Of a stretch of DNA of 53,581 bases, positions 19,099-29,423 are shown one piece after another; within the stretch, counting starts at the first letter, position 1, and each line of letters starts with the position of its first letter. The stretch covers positions 1-53,581 of the forward strand of contig NZ_LSRN01000018.1 of NCBI RefSeq assembly GCF_001885615.1. The letters run 5' to 3'. Made by a program: the position numbers and the translations under genes. The notes beneath the pieces were generated by a model that saw only the letters and a list, made by a program, of their open reading frames with translations, did no database searches and was not told the origin of the DNA. This stretch comes from Alkalibacterium sp. 20. Lineage in GTDB: Bacteria; Bacillota; Bacilli; Lactobacillales; Carnobacteriaceae_A.

Positions 19099-20907
19099 AT
19101 GTGTGGAATTGTAGGATACATCGGAAAAAAAGATGCTAAAGATATTTTATTACACGGATTAGACAAATTAGAATACCGCGGTTACGACTCAGCAGGTATT
19201 TATCTATTAAACAAAGCTCATGATGGTCATTTGTTTAAAGAAAAAGGCAGGATCGCTGCTTTACGAGAAAAGGTAGATGCCTCTGTTGAAGCAACTGCCG
19301 GCATCGGTCATACACGCTGGGCTACTCATGGTGTCCCAAGTGTACGTAATGCGCATCCTCATCAATCTATAAGCGAACGTTTCACGATCGTTCACAATGG
19401 TGTGATCTCCAACTATCAGGAAGTTAAGGATGCTTACTTAGATGGCGTTGAATTAAAAAGTGATACAGATACAGAAATCATCGTTCAACTCATTTCCTGG
19501 TTTGTAGAAACCGAAGATCTCAAGCTCCTTGATGCATTTAAAAAAGCGATCGTTACATTAGAAGGCTCTTACGCGATTGCTTTGATGGACAGCGAAAATC
19601 CTGATGTCATATATGCAGCCAAAAATAAAAGTCCTCTTTTATTAGGCAAAGGCGAAGGTTTCAATGTGATTTGTAGTGATGCCATGGCGATGATCAAAGA
19701 AACTGATCAATTTGTCGAGTTAATGGATAAAGAAATCGCTACTGTAACCCGTGAAGCTTTGATTATCGAAGATTATGCTGGAGATATCATCGAACGTGAT
19801 TCTTATACAGCTGAAATCGACTCTGACGATTTGGAAAAAGGAACATATCCATATTACATGTTGAAAGAAATCGATGAACAACCTGCTGTTATGCGTCGCA
19901 TTTTACAAAGATATCAGGATGAACAAGGGCATCTATCTGTCGATCAGGCTATCGTAGATAAAATGCTGAACTCCGATCGTGTGTACATTATTGCTGCAGG
20001 AACGAGCTATCATGCTGGTTTAGTTGGCAAGAAATTAATTGAATCCCTGACACATATCCCTACTGAAGTTCATGTGTCGAGCGAGTTCGGTTATGATACC
20101 CCGATCTTATCTGAAAAACCATTCTTCATATTTATTTCTCAAAGCGGTGAAACAGCGGACAGTCGTCAGGTGCTTGTTAAAACAAACTTGCTTGGACATC
20201 CGTCTTTAACCGTAACCAATGTCTCTGGTTCTACATTATCTCGTGAATCAACTTATACTTTACTTTTAAATGCCGGACCCGAAATTGCGGTTGCATCGAC
20301 TAAAGCTTACACTGCACAGATTGCTGTGCTGGCTATTTTAAGTGAGATCGTCGGTCTTGAAAAAGGTCTGATCAACAAAGGTACCATGTTACATGATATT
20401 GGTATCGTTGCTAATGCAATGCAATCCATCGTTGATGATAAAGAAACAATTGAAGAACTTGCTTCTGAATACTTGAGTATTTCACGTAACGCCTTTTATA
20501 TCGGACGCGGTATGGATTACCATGTTGCTTTAGAGGCAGCACTGAAATTGAAAGAAATTTCTTACATTCAAACTGAAGGCTTCGCAGCTGGAGAATTAAA
20601 ACATGGTACCATTGCTTTAATTGAAGAGGGTACGCCTGTGCTGGCAATCATCACAGAAAAAGCTGTTGCCGGACATACACGAGGTAACTTGCAGGAAACG
20701 AAAGCGCGTGGTGCCCACACCATGGTTATTTCCATGGATGGTCTAAACCGTGCAGACGATCAAATCGTTATTCCGCAAGTAAATCCACTCCTATCTCCGT
20801 TAGTGAGTGTCATACCGACACAACTGCTTTCTTACTATAGCAGTTTGCATCGTGGTAACGACGTGGACAAACCCCGTAACTTAGCAAAATCAGTCACCGT
20901 TGAATAA
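19099..20907 (+). CDS. glmS: Glutamine-fructose-6-phosphate aminotransferase (isomerizing)
   Basis: Makes glucosamine-6-phosphate from fructose-6-phosphate and glutamine, the entry step to peptidoglycan amino sugars. 602 residues. The mature N-terminus must be the catalytic cysteine, so the start is the ATG of MCGIVGYIG at 19099 (GGTGG 8 bases upstream) rather than the earlier GTG of the open frame. The glutaminase domain has '[11 protein letters not shown]'. Two SIS sugar isomerase domains follow ('AAGTSYHAG', '[10 protein letters not shown]', '[11 protein letters not shown]'), and the C-terminal loop ends '[14 protein letters not shown]'. It is monocistronic. It supplies GlmU, encoded at 27.8-29.2 kb on the other strand. 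Confidence 0.98.
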   Translation: MCGIVGYIGKKDAKDILLHGLDKLEYRGYDSAGIYLLNKAHDGHLFKEKGRIAALREKVDASVEATAGIGHTRWATHGVPSVRNAHPHQSISERFTIVHNGVISNYQEVKDAYLDGVELKSDTDTEIIVQLISWFVETEDLKLLDAFKKAIVTLEGSYAIALMDSENPDVIYAAKNKSPLLLGKGEGFNVICSDAMAMIKETDQFVELMDKEIATVTREALIIEDYAGDIIERDSYTAEIDSDDLEKGTYPYYMLKEIDEQPAVMRRILQRYQDEQGHLSVDQAIVDKMLNSDRVYIIAAGTSYHAGLVGKKLIESLTHIPTEVHVSSEFGYDTPILSEKPFFIFISQSGETADSRQVLVKTNLLGHPSLTVTNVSGSTLSRESTYTLLLNAGPEIAVASTKAYTAQIAVLAILSEIVGLEKGLINKGTMLHDIGIVANAMQSIVDDKETIEELASEYLSISRNAFYIGRGMDYHVALEAALKLKEISYIQTEGFAAGELKHGTIALIEEGTPVLAIITEKAVAGHTRGNLQETKARGAHTMVISMDGLNRADDQIVIPQVNPLLSPLVSVIPTQLLSYYSSLHRGNDVDKPRNLAKSVTVE

Positions 20908-20913
20908 ATAAAC

Positions 20914-20955
20914 GAAAAAAAGCTGCGTACTCATGAGTACGCAGCTTTTTTTCGT
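20914..20955 (+). terminator. glmS terminator
   Basis: Perfect palindrome AAAAAAAGCTGCGTACTC / GAGTACGCAGCTTTTTTT, seven bases beyond the glmS stop. Confidence 0.93.
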
Positions 20956-21040
20956 TTTCAATTTATTTTTATATGGTTAAATCAACTCGAGACTCTTATA
21001 TAACAAACCCTCAAAACGGCTTGTTTTTGAAAATCAAACA

Positions 21041-21080
21041 TAAGAAAAGGCACACTCCCCATCGAGCGTGCCTTTTCTTA
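21041..21080 (-). terminator. Terminator of the aspartate decarboxylase gene
   Basis: On the minus strand AAGAAAAGGCACGCTC pairs with GAGTGTGCCTTTTCTT, with one G-T pair, and lies 9 bases beyond the stop at 21089. Confidence 0.88.
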
Positions 21081-21088
21081 TGGTTGTT

Positions 21089-22669
21089 TTAATTATTTTT
21101 CCAATCATTGTACAAGCGGTCCATCATGGACGAGACGCGTTCCCCAATTTCTTTATAAGCTTTTGTTTCCAAGTTCGCTAACGAAACGCGCACTGTCCAC
21201 TTGCTCGAGCCAAACGCTTCTGCCTTGAGCAGCATCAGACATTCTTCTTCTGCTAATTTTGTGACAATATCAGTCATCGTCCAGGTTTCTTCCACGAATG
21301 ATTTAAATGCTAAACTGTAACGTTTTTCCATCCACCAGTCAAAGTCGATTTCACAGTAATACGCTGTGTTCAGACTTTTATAAGGGATGGACATCTCTAA
21401 TGAATCATAAAGAAGCTTGCCTCTGGTCTGACAAATTCCCATGACTCCTTTTTTATATTCATCTTCCGTATCCAGGAGTGCATATAAGCTAAACAATGTC
21501 ATCATGACTTGTTGTGGTGCAGACAAGCCTGCTGCATGATTCAAAGCTACCGAACGACTATCAGCCACTAAACGATCTATAAATAATATTTCGCGCGGGC
21601 TAGAGGTCAATGTCCCATATCGCTCATCCAATGCTTCCTTCTTAGCCTCAGGCAATTCCCGAAGGCGTTTGTCGAAGATGTTTTCTTTAGCCAACGCGAT
21701 GGTTCCTATACGCCATCCAGTTGCGCCGAAGTATTTGGAGTAAGAATAAATACAGGCTGTGTTATAAGGGATCGCTGTGAATAACGATGTGAATTCCTTT
21801 AGAAAAGTCCCGTAAACGTCATCTGATAAAATCATTAAATCAGGGTTGTCGTTTTTAACGATATCTTTCATTTGTTCGATGGAATCTCCGTAAATCGCAT
21901 TGGCTGTCGGATTACTCGGGTTGACAACAAAGACGGCTTTGATTTCTTTATTTCTCAGACGATCCAGTTCGGATACTGGAAACTGGTAACTTCTCTGTCC
22001 GTCTATCTCCATTAATTCAGCACGGATATATTCGACGTCAAATCCATATTCCGGTAGTTCTGGTATTTCCATATAGGGCGCAAAGGTTGGGACCATCAGC
22101 GCTATCTTATCATGTTGCTCCAGTAAATGGTTGTAGACAAGCGACTTGAAGGTGTAAACGATCCCTGCTGTCCCACCTTCGACCGCAAAAATATCAAACG
22201 GAACAGTATTTGAATCAAAAAGCTCATGATGTAAATACTGTTTGATCGGTTGTTCGCAGGCTGTGAGCACACGTTCAGGATAAGGATAATTATCCCCGAT
22301 GCTGTAATCCAGCATTTGATTTAACCATGTTTCTTTCGGCATACCTAATAAGTGTGACCCGTCGTTCCAAATATCTTGTAAAAGTTGTGCCCCAGGTGAA
22401 TTTTTTCCGTTAATAAATTCTTCAAAGCGTGCGGTTTGCCCTACTTTTTCTTTAATCTTCGTACCAATTGATTCTTTTTCTTTGCGCATGGTTTCTGTTG
22501 TAGCAAATTCACCTAACAGGAAATACGCTGCTCTTGGGATCGGTGCTGTCCAGTTGGGATTTCCCCTTCCGGCGTTTAGCCATTCTTTGTTCGTGTCCTG
22601 ATGGACCATTCTGCTTTCAAGATATAAATTCAATTCAAATGGGCTTAAACTTTCTAAGTTTTGTTTCAA
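21089..22669 (-). CDS. aspD: Bifunctional aspartate transaminase / aspartate 4-decarboxylase
   Basis: PLP enzyme of the large (about 530-residue) aspartate beta-decarboxylase family, converting L-aspartate to L-alanine and CO2. 526 residues, longer than ordinary aminotransferases because of an N-terminal extension ('GRGNPNWTAPIPRAAYF'). PLP-site motifs are NPSNPTAN (250-257), SDDVYGTF (282-289) and the Schiff-base lysine K312 in SYSKYFGATGWRIG. In lactic acid bacteria such as Tetragenococcus the enzyme works with the antiporter AspT to generate proton-motive force and raise pH. No aspT is next to it here, so the antiporter would have to lie elsewhere. It is a single gene with its own promoter and terminator. 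Confidence 0.92.
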   Translation of the reverse strand: MKQNLESLSPFELNLYLESRMVHQDTNKEWLNAGRGNPNWTAPIPRAAYFLLGEFATTETMRKEKESIGTKIKEKVGQTARFEEFINGKNSPGAQLLQDIWNDGSHLLGMPKETWLNQMLDYSIGDNYPYPERVLTACEQPIKQYLHHELFDSNTVPFDIFAVEGGTAGIVYTFKSLVYNHLLEQHDKIALMVPTFAPYMEIPELPEYGFDVEYIRAELMEIDGQRSYQFPVSELDRLRNKEIKAVFVVNPSNPTANAIYGDSIEQMKDIVKNDNPDLMILSDDVYGTFLKEFTSLFTAIPYNTACIYSYSKYFGATGWRIGTIALAKENIFDKRLRELPEAKKEALDERYGTLTSSPREILFIDRLVADSRSVALNHAAGLSAPQQVMMTLFSLYALLDTEDEYKKGVMGICQTRGKLLYDSLEMSIPYKSLNTAYYCEIDFDWWMEKRYSLAFKSFVEETWTMTDIVTKLAEEECLMLLKAEAFGSSKWTVRVSLANLETKAYKEIGERVSSMMDRLYNDWKNN

Positions 22670-22715
22670 GGTTCCACTCCTATAATTTTTGTGTTTACTA
22701 TAATTTCAATTATTT

Positions 22716-22745
22716 TTTTTCGTTTATTGTTTTTTCGTTTATTGT
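22716..22745. repeat. Perfect 15-bp tandem duplication in the aspD leader
   Basis: TTTTTCGTTTATTGT occurs twice head to tail (22716-22730 and 22731-22745), just at or after the likely transcription start of aspD. Confidence 0.8.
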
Positions 22746-22750
22746 TAGTG

Positions 22751-22779
22751 AGTATAACAAACAACCTTGTCAAATCAAA
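22751..22779 (-). promoter_or_regulatory. Probable aspD promoter
   Basis: On the minus strand TTTGAT (22774-22779), 17 bases, TATACT (22751-22756). A TTGACA also lies close by, but not at a workable distance from this -10. Confidence 0.5.
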
Positions 22780-22849
22780 GGTCATAGGCTGGTACTTAGT
22801 AGAGTTTTAGTTTAACCTCATTTGTTTATCATATGATTGTGAAAAATAA

Positions 22850-22879
22850 AAAGAAGGCTTTCTCAATGAAAGCCTTCCC
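22850..22879 (-). terminator. Terminator of the S9 peptidase gene
   Basis: On the minus strand GAAGGCTTTC, 5 bases, GAAAGCCTTC, then TTTTTATT. Confidence 0.92.
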
Positions 22880-22924
22880 GTTAACGTATTCATGTTTTTG
22901 ATGACACCTTGTATTGCCTTTTTT

Positions 22925-24895
22925 TTATTCGTATTTTTTAAACCATGCTGTAATTTCCTTCATTCGATCTAATCGCAAATGCGGGAGTCCTGCTCGAGAT
23001 AATCCGTGGCTCGATTTCGGATAAAGAACCAGCCGGGTATCGACACCTTGTTTTTTCATCGCAATGTACATTTGTTCACCCTGCTCTTGCGGGCAACGCA
23101 TATCTTCTTCACCATGCATCACAAGAAGTGGTGTCTTGATATTATGTGCGTAAGCCAAAGGAGACATCGACCATAAATCTTGAGCATCGCGGATTTCTTT
23201 TTCCAGTTGGAATTCAACAAAGAAAGCTCCGACGTCACTCGTCCCATAGAAACTGATCCAGTTGGAGATAGAGCGCTGGGTCACTCCGGCTTTAAAGCGA
23301 TCGGTATGTCCGACGATCCAGTTCGTCATGAACCCGCCGTAACTTCCGCCAGCAACAAACATGCGGTCATTATCGATTTCTGGATGCTTTAGAAGGACGT
23401 GATCTGTTCCTAAAATCAAGTCTTCGTAATCCTTGTTGCCATAATCGCCTATAATCGAAGCAACGAAATCTTGCCCATAGCCATTTCCGCCTCGAGGATT
23501 TAACAGGATAATACCATATCCTTCACTTGCCAGCTGCTGCATCTCATGGAAGAAAGTTTCTCCATAACAGACTTGCGGCCCACCGTGAATATATAAAATA
23601 GCTGGATGATTCTTCCTGTTTTTCGTTGGTGCCACGTACCAGCCTTCAATATCCCAGTCATCTGCTCCTTTGTACCAGAAATGTTCAACGTCAGCATATT
23701 CGTGCTCACTTGAGAATGCCTCGTTCGGATCATAAAGAACATCAAGTTTTCCATTATTTAAATCTAAAGAAGCCAGGACACTGGGCGTATTTAAATCGGA
23801 ATAGGTGATAACACATTCTTCATCTTCGATCAATGCTCCATCAGTTATATGAATACGTTCGTCTACAATCAATTCGCTATTGCCTTCAAGGTCTCCTTTG
23901 TAAAGTTGCAGCTTGCCTTCTTCGGTAACTGGGTAAACATATGAGTCGTTTGCTAACCAAATGATCGGAAAACCACTTGTTTTTTGCTGGAAGTCACCGA
24001 TGATGACGTCTCCAACCTGTTTATCTTTTTTTGAGAGTGACTTGAATGTACCCTCACTACGGTTCCATCCATACACTTCGTTAAGTGTCACAAACGCATG
24101 AGAAAAATCATTCCCTGTAAACAAGAAAAATTCTTCCGTCTCATTTACTGCCTCAAACGAAAAGCTGCCTTTTGGAATATCTTTCGTGACCAATCGTGAA
24201 TCTTTTGTTGCTATGTCGTATTCAAATACACTTGCGCCATAAACCCATTCATCATCGGGATTTAATTTATCTGCATAAAGCAGGAAACTTTCATCTTTTG
24301 ATACATATTGAAGACTAAACGGACGGTCTTTTTCCAGTATGACTGAGACCGTTTTAGTGGCTCTGTCGATCCTTTTTATTTGATGCGTTTTCTCAACGTC
24401 AGTTATCCCCTGTCCGTCCATTTTATATTGCAGTTTGGTGATCTTTTTGGATTCGATCTTTTTAGTATATTTATTATTTTCTTTGGTTTCATCATTTCCT
24501 TTTTCTACTTCAGGTTTCACAGAGGTCTGATAGTATAACGAAGCGCCCTTACTCGTCCATTCATAGCTGCTGACACCCTCTTTTTCATCGGTTAGAGCTT
24601 TGGCCCCACCACCACTTAGAGGCATAATGTATACCTGCATTTTTTCATCCTTAGAAGCTGATAAAAAGCTTAACCATCTTTTATTCGGACTCATATCCAG
24701 TTGAGAAGGATTCAGTTCTTCACTGATCCACTCAACTCGTTCATTCGTCTTTTTATGTATACTCCAAGCTGAAGTCAAATATTTATTTTTTTCTTTATCC
24801 GTTCGTGTTTCCAAATAAAATAAACGGTCTCCATTAGCTAAAGGTTGTGATATATTCTTTAAATCAAATAAACTTTCGCTTGTTATCGGTTCCAA
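22925..24895 (-). CDS. S9 family serine peptidase (acylaminoacyl-peptidase / prolyl oligopeptidase type)
   Basis: 656 residues. Residues 1 to about 390 look like a beta-propeller (repeated 'PNKRWLSFLSASKDEKMQVYIMPLSGG'-type blades) that gates the active site. Residues 400-656 are the alpha/beta hydrolase domain, with HGGPQ, LNPRGGNGYGQDF, the nucleophile elbow GGSYGGF, the acid in GEEDMRCP and the histidine in KSSHGLSR, all in the order known for S9C peptidases. Such enzymes cleave short or N-acylated peptides in the cytoplasm; no signal peptide is visible, in agreement. The ATG at 24895 has AGGAG upstream. It is a lone gene, convergent with nothing and divergent from ldh. Confidence 0.92.
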   Translation of the reverse strand: MEPITSESLFDLKNISQPLANGDRLFYLETRTDKEKNKYLTSAWSIHKKTNERVEWISEELNPSQLDMSPNKRWLSFLSASKDEKMQVYIMPLSGGGAKALTDEKEGVSSYEWTSKGASLYYQTSVKPEVEKGNDETKENNKYTKKIESKKITKLQYKMDGQGITDVEKTHQIKRIDRATKTVSVILEKDRPFSLQYVSKDESFLLYADKLNPDDEWVYGASVFEYDIATKDSRLVTKDIPKGSFSFEAVNETEEFFLFTGNDFSHAFVTLNEVYGWNRSEGTFKSLSKKDKQVGDVIIGDFQQKTSGFPIIWLANDSYVYPVTEEGKLQLYKGDLEGNSELIVDERIHITDGALIEDEECVITYSDLNTPSVLASLDLNNGKLDVLYDPNEAFSSEHEYADVEHFWYKGADDWDIEGWYVAPTKNRKNHPAILYIHGGPQVCYGETFFHEMQQLASEGYGIILLNPRGGNGYGQDFVASIIGDYGNKDYEDLILGTDHVLLKHPEIDNDRMFVAGGSYGGFMTNWIVGHTDRFKAGVTQRSISNWISFYGTSDVGAFFVEFQLEKEIRDAQDLWSMSPLAYAHNIKTPLLVMHGEEDMRCPQEQGEQMYIAMKKQGVDTRLVLYPKSSHGLSRAGLPHLRLDRMKEITAWFKKYE

Positions 24896-25034
24896 ATTAA
24901 CATCTCCTATTATTGATTAATATTGCGTTAAAAAACTATTATCATCTTCTCATTTAAAGCGGTTCTCGTCAATAAACAATCCCTAAGTAAGTGTCTATTC
25001 CAAGAAGTTTCTGAAAAGAAAACGACCATTTTTA

Positions 25035-25043
25035 TGTTATACT
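25035..25043 (+). promoter_or_regulatory. Extended -10 promoter of ldh
   Basis: TGTTATACT (TGN extension plus TATACT at 25038-25043). No good -35 lies at 17 bases. Confidence 0.5.
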
Positions 25044-25075
25044 TATGCAAGAATCAATTGAAAGGAATGGTAAAC

Positions 25076-26056
25076 ATGGAATTGAACAGTAAACAACAAA
25101 AGATCATATTAATTGGTGATGGTGCAGTTGGTTCGAGTTATGCTTTCGCGTTGATCAATCAGAATATCGGTCAAGAGCTAGGCATTATTGACATCAACAA
25201 AGAAAAAGCTGAAGGAGATGTCATGGATTTAAATAGTGCTTTAGCTTTTACAGCACCTAAAAAAATCTATGTTGCCGACTATGCAGACTGCCATGATGCT
25301 GATCTGGTTGTTTATACAGCAGGCGCTGCCCAAAAACCAGGTGAAACACGCTTGGACTTGACTGAAAAAAATCTACTTATCACTAAATCAGTAGTTGAGA
25401 ATGTAATGAAAAGCGGTTTTGACGGCATCTTTTTAGTCGCTACAAACCCTGTAGATATTCTAACCTATGCTGTGTATAAACTGTCTGGTCTTCCTTCACA
25501 CAAGGTTATTGGTACAGGTACAACATTAGACAGCGCGCGTTTCCGTCATGCCATAGCTGACCTTTTAGATGTCGATGTACGTAATGTCCACGGCTATATT
25601 ATTGGTGAACACGGCGATACTGAATTTCCAGTTTGGTCGCATGCGAACGTTGCCGGTTTGGAAATAACTGAATGGTTAAGTAATAACCCTGATACAGACG
25701 AGGAGGCACTTGTAGAAATATTCTTTTCTGTTCGTGATGCCGCTTATGAAATAATCAAGCGTAAAGGTGCTACTTTTTATGGTATTGGTGCTTCACTTGC
25801 ACGTATTACACGCGCAATTTTAAATAACGAGCACGCCGTACTGCCGCTTTCTGTATATTTGGAAGGCGAGTATAAACAGAATGATATCTATATAGGTTCA
25901 CCCGCAATCATCACTAGTTCAGGTATTAAAAAAATCGTAGAAATCCCACTTAATGATTCTGAAAAAGCAAAAATGACTCACTCTGTTAATACGCTTCGCA
26001 CTCATTTAAAAGAAGTACTGGAAAAAAATCCCGATATAGGGTTCACCATAGACTAA
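25076..26056 (+). CDS. ldh: L-lactate dehydrogenase
   Basis: Reduces pyruvate to L-lactate with NADH, the main redox outlet of lactic fermentation. 326 residues. The Rossmann motif is [11 protein letters not shown], followed by '[15 protein letters not shown]' and the substrate loop, '[13 protein letters not shown]'-type (here [13 protein letters not shown]), and the catalytic histidine in [13 protein letters not shown]. The open frame starts 14 codons earlier, but AAAGGA lies 9 bases before the ATG at 25076 and the N-terminus then fits the family. It is monocistronic, closed by a strong bidirectional terminator. It competes for pyruvate with the pyruvate carboxylase at 31.4-34.9 kb. Confidence 0.97.
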   Translation: MELNSKQQKIILIGDGAVGSSYAFALINQNIGQELGIIDINKEKAEGDVMDLNSALAFTAPKKIYVADYADCHDADLVVYTAGAAQKPGETRLDLTEKNLLITKSVVENVMKSGFDGIFLVATNPVDILTYAVYKLSGLPSHKVIGTGTTLDSARFRHAIADLLDVDVRNVHGYIIGEHGDTEFPVWSHANVAGLEITEWLSNNPDTDEEALVEIFFSVRDAAYEIIKRKGATFYGIGASLARITRAILNNEHAVLPLSVYLEGEYKQNDIYIGSPAIITSSGIKKIVEIPLNDSEKAKMTHSVNTLRTHLKEVLEKNPDIGFTID

Positions 26057-26089
26057 CGATGATTGTTCAAGTCAGAACAAATCATTCAA

Positions 26090-26141
26090 CTTAAAAAGCA
26101 GCAGACATGAGCGTTTCTCTCAATGTCTGCTGCTTTTTAAG
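26090..26141. terminator. Bidirectional terminator between ldh and the NusG-II-like gene
   Basis: ACTTAAAAAGCAGCAGACAT pairs with ATGTCTGCTGCTTTTTAAGT. A/T runs at both ends serve both converging genes. Confidence 0.92.
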
Positions 26142-26149
26142 TTCTTCAT

Positions 26150-26593
26150 TTACATTGGAATAATAACGTCATCTTCTTCATAAATCTCTTCACCTTCAGC
26201 CGATTCTGCACGGATTTCGATAATCAATTTATGTGGTAATACGACTGCCGTTTCGCCAGGGTTACTGATCCAACCTCTTCTAACGCCTAACTGATCCGGA
26301 CTATTATCTTCTTTGTTCCTGATGCGCGTCCCATCCACTTCGATAATATTATACTGCCCTTCAGCAGGTATTAAAGTGAATTCTTCATTCGGCGTATCTT
26401 CGTTTAATTCCACCTGGTAAACTTCCTCGCCAGAAATTTTAACGGTCGCTATGATCCGGGCATCGGCAGCCACTTGACTCAGTTGTATGCCGTATACCAC
26501 ATGGGGAATGAACGAGCCGAGAAGAAGGATGACAATAATCACAACATCCAAAGGCTTCATATTCCTTAAATGATATTTCGTTTTCTTGAGCAT
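26150..26593 (-). CDS. NusG domain II-like membrane-anchored protein
   Basis: 147 residues. A short basic N-terminus and one membrane helix (about 17-37, VVIIVILLLGSFIPHVVYGI) are followed by an exported beta domain of about 100 residues: 'ARIIATVKISGEEVYQVELNED', 'YNIIEVDGTRIRNKEDNSPDQLGVRRGWISNPGETAVVLPHKLIIEI'. The last segment is typical of the NusG domain II-containing proteins (DUF1312). Family members are often found near FMN-binding or Gx-type transporter genes; none is here. Function unknown. A GGAG about 9 bases upstream supports the ATG at 26593. Confidence 0.8.
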   Translation of the reverse strand: MLKKTKYHLRNMKPLDVVIIVILLLGSFIPHVVYGIQLSQVAADARIIATVKISGEEVYQVELNEDTPNEEFTLIPAEGQYNIIEVDGTRIRNKEDNSPDQLGVRRGWISNPGETAVVLPHKLIIEIRAESAEGEEIYEEDDVIIPM

Positions 26594-26613
26594 CCTTCTT
26601 CTCTCCTTTCACG

Positions 26614-26700
26614 AATAAAAGACGCCTTCGTTCTCAAACACATTCATTTATATTCTCGTAAGTACTGAGCAATGAATGCGTCGCGATTGAGGGCGTCTAT
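26614..26700 (-). terminator. Long branched hairpin terminator after prs
   Basis: On the minus strand three nested stems are separated by small internal loops: GACGCC/GGCGTC (26692-26697 with 26621-26626), CTCAA/TTGAG, and CATTCATT/AATGAATG. It ends in TTTTATT. It lies 7 bases beyond the prs stop. Confidence 0.7.
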
Positions 26701-26706
26701 TATCTC

Positions 26707-27699
26707 TTATTCGTCGTCTTTGATGTAACCTTTAAATTGTTTTTCAAATAATGGTGATACAGAGCGGTTTTCATGAATTCGTTTAATGGCATGTCCCATT
26801 AATTCACCAACACTGACCTGGATGATCTTATCAATCATTTTTTCTTCCGGTAACATGATCGAATCTGTCACAATCATTTTCTTGATCGGTGAAGCTTCTA
26901 TCCGTTCAATTGCCGGACCAGAAAAGACCGGGTGTGTCCCACATGCGTACACTTCTTTTGCACCTTTTTCCACCAAAGCATCGGCAGCTAAAGTGATCGT
27001 GCCAGCCGTATCGATCAAGTCATCGATCAAGACGGCTGTTTTGCCTTCTACATTACCCACAATATTCATCACTTGCGAAACATTCGCTTTCGGACGTCGT
27101 TTATCAATAATTGCAATTGGAGATTTCAGGAATTCAGCCAATTTACGGGCACGTGTCACTCCACCGTGGTCTGGGGAAACAACAACCGTGTCTTCGCCAC
27201 CTAATCCTTTATCAAGGAACCAGTTTGCGAGTAAGGAAGCACCCAATAAATGATCAACTGGAATATCGAAAAACCCTTGAATCTGAGAAGCGTGTAGATC
27301 CAATGTCAGCATACGATCTGCACCAGCCATTGTGATCATGTTAGCTACTAACTTCGCTGTAATCGGTTCTCTCGAACGCGCTTTTCTGTCTTGTCTTGCA
27401 TAACCGTAGTAAGGCATGACAATGTTGATTGTTTTCGCGCTCGCACGTTTTAACGCATCGATCATGATCAAGACTTCCATTAAATTATCATTGGTCGGCG
27501 CTGATGTTGATTGAACGACATACACATGGTCTCCTCGAATGCTTTCTTCGATATTGATGCGGATTTCGCCATCGCTAAATTTCGTTACAGAAACATCCCC
27601 AAGTTCTATACCTATATCTGCTGCAATCTTTTCAGCAAGAGGTATATTAGAACTCAACGCAAAAATCTTCAATTTTGGATCAGAATATTGTTCGGACAT
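26707..27699 (-). CDS. prs: Ribose-phosphate pyrophosphokinase
   Basis: Makes PRPP from ribose-5-phosphate and ATP for purine, pyrimidine, histidine and NAD synthesis. 330 residues. Motifs include '[25 protein letters not shown]', '[26 protein letters not shown]', '[17 protein letters not shown]' and the PRPP loop [13 protein letters not shown]. The ATG at 27699 has GGAGG 5 bases upstream; the extra 10 codons of the open frame are rejected. It follows glmU after about 110 bases with no terminator, so the glmU-prs pair is probably co-transcribed, as in Bacillus. Its product feeds HprT, and PRPP is the effector of PurR, both encoded in this window. Confidence 0.97.
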   Translation of the reverse strand: MSEQYSDPKLKIFALSSNIPLAEKIAADIGIELGDVSVTKFSDGEIRINIEESIRGDHVYVVQSTSAPTNDNLMEVLIMIDALKRASAKTINIVMPYYGYARQDRKARSREPITAKLVANMITMAGADRMLTLDLHASQIQGFFDIPVDHLLGASLLANWFLDKGLGGEDTVVVSPDHGGVTRARKLAEFLKSPIAIIDKRRPKANVSQVMNIVGNVEGKTAVLIDDLIDTAGTITLAADALVEKGAKEVYACGTHPVFSGPAIERIEASPIKKMIVTDSIMLPEEKMIDKIIQVSVGELMGHAIKRIHENRSVSPLFEKQFKGYIKDDE

Positions 27700-27808
27700 G
27701 TGGGCCTCCATTATTTTTATTCTTATCATTTATATATTATCAGTTTATGCCTACACGACAAATAAATCAACCATAGAACTAATTGAAAGCCCTATTTTAG
27801 AGAAAATT

Positions 27809-29182
27809 CTAATCTTTGTGAGGCATTTTTTTGAAATAGCCTTCTTTATTAACCTGTCGTGCCCGTGCAATAGCCAGGGATTCAGAAGGGACATTGTCGG
27901 TAATGGTCGACCCGGCAGCAATGTAGGTATTAGCTTCAATATCAACTGGTGCAATCAAGTTCGTGTTACACCCGATGAAAGAATTGTCTCCAACATTGAT
28001 ATGATGTTTCTGCTTGCCATCGTAGTTGACAAAAACAGTGCCACAGCCTAAGTTGATGTTTTCTCCTAATGTCGCATCTCCGACATAAGTTAAGTGACCA
28101 ACTTTCGTATTTTTCCCTAACGTCGCTTTTTTAATTTCGACAAAGTTACCGATATGTGCATATTCGCCAACCACTGACTCCGGTCTTAAATGACTATTCG
28201 GACCAATATTGCTGTGATCCTTCATAACTGATTCTTCGATCAACGAACTTCTGACTTTGACATTGGAATGAATCGTGCTGTTCTCAACGATGGAATGCGC
28301 ACCAATCACACAATCTTCACCAATGACCGTTTTGCCTTTTAAATAGACGCCCGGCTCGATCAATGTATCTTGACCGATCTTTACATTACTTTCAATGTAC
28401 GTTTGATCAGGATCTACCATCGTTACGCCATTACGCATGTGTTGCATATTGATTCGTTTCTTCATCAGTTTGTTTGCTTCAGCCAAGGCAACACGATCGT
28501 TTACGCCCAGTGCTTCTTCTTTGTTATCTAACTGATAAGCAGAAATCAATTCATCTTGATTTTTCAATATTTCCATCAAGTCTGGCAAGTAATATTCTCC
28601 TTGAGAATTGTTATTGTCGACTTTTTTTAAGGCTTGAAATAATGCCTGATTATCGAAACAGTACGTGCCTGTATTTATTTCTTTGACAGCTTTTTCTGCT
28701 TCTGAAGCATCTTTTTGTTCAACGATTTTTGAAACGGAACCATCTTCTGAACGAATCACACGACCATAGCCAAACGGATCGTCTGCATATGCTGTTAGGA
28801 CTGTCGCTTTTGCCTGAACGTTTTCATGATGAGCCATCAAGCCTTCCAGCGTTTCTTTGGTCAGTAAAGGAGTGTCCCCACAAATAACAACCGTCGTTCC
28901 TTCTTTGCCCTCTAGCAGAGGCGCAGCTTGTTCTACCGCATGTGCTGTACCCAACTGCTCTTCCTGCAGTACATATTTACTTTTATCACCTAAGTAATCT
29001 TGCACTACTTCTGCACCTACACCGGTAACAGTCACTATATTATCTATTCGTGCCTCTAAAGCTTGATCAACGACGTGACCCACCATCGGCTTACCCATGA
29101 CTGGATGCATCACCTTATATAATTTTGATTTCATACGCGTGCCTTGCCCGGCAGCAAGGACGACTGCAAATCGTTTCGTCAT
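27809..29182 (-). CDS. glmU: Bifunctional GlmU: UDP-N-acetylglucosamine pyrophosphorylase / glucosamine-1-phosphate N-acetyltransferase
   Basis: Carries out the last two steps to UDP-GlcNAc. 457 residues. The N-terminal nucleotidyltransferase has [11 protein letters not shown] near residue 10, '[12 protein letters not shown]' and 'CGDTPLL'. The C-terminal left-handed beta-helix (from about 250) shows the hexapeptide repeats '[17 protein letters not shown]', 'IGPNSHLRP' and '[17 protein letters not shown]'. GGAG stands 7 bases before the ATG at 29182. It is the first gene of the glmU-prs operon with a well-formed promoter at 29272-29300. Confidence 0.97.
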   Translation of the reverse strand: MTKRFAVVLAAGQGTRMKSKLYKVMHPVMGKPMVGHVVDQALEARIDNIVTVTGVGAEVVQDYLGDKSKYVLQEEQLGTAHAVEQAAPLLEGKEGTTVVICGDTPLLTKETLEGLMAHHENVQAKATVLTAYADDPFGYGRVIRSEDGSVSKIVEQKDASEAEKAVKEINTGTYCFDNQALFQALKKVDNNNSQGEYYLPDLMEILKNQDELISAYQLDNKEEALGVNDRVALAEANKLMKKRINMQHMRNGVTMVDPDQTYIESNVKIGQDTLIEPGVYLKGKTVIGEDCVIGAHSIVENSTIHSNVKVRSSLIEESVMKDHSNIGPNSHLRPESVVGEYAHIGNFVEIKKATLGKNTKVGHLTYVGDATLGENINLGCGTVFVNYDGKQKHHINVGDNSFIGCNTNLIAPVDIEANTYIAAGSTITDNVPSESLAIARARQVNKEGYFKKMPHKD

Positions 29183-29271
29183 TATTTTTCTCCTAACTGA
29201 GTGTCGGTTCTTGTAATAGACTACTTTTTCAACTATATTTCACTTTTTTTCATTTAAAAAATTCCTCTTTC

Positions 29272-29300
29272 ATCATACTGTATGAACCAACTGTTTTCAA
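29272..29300 (-). promoter_or_regulatory. glmU-prs promoter
   Basis: On the minus strand TTGAAA (29295-29300), 17 bases, TATGAT (29272-29277). Confidence 0.7.
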
Positions 29301-29319
29301 GAAGTATAAGGTTTATTGT

Positions 29320-29348
29320 TTGAGCTATCGGTTTACCTTTCATATAAT
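29320..29348 (+). promoter_or_regulatory. Promoter of the YflT-like stress gene
   Basis: TTGAGC (29320-29325), 17 bases, consensus TATAAT (29343-29348). It looks like a sigma-A promoter; no sigma-B type sequence was found. It is divergent from the glmU promoter, with the two -35 boxes about 20 bases apart. Confidence 0.7.
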
Positions 29349-29423
29349 AGACGTAATTAAGCAATGTTTTTTCCTGCTTGAGACGTATCAAAAATAAATT
29401 CAAAATACCATAGGAGGCTAACT

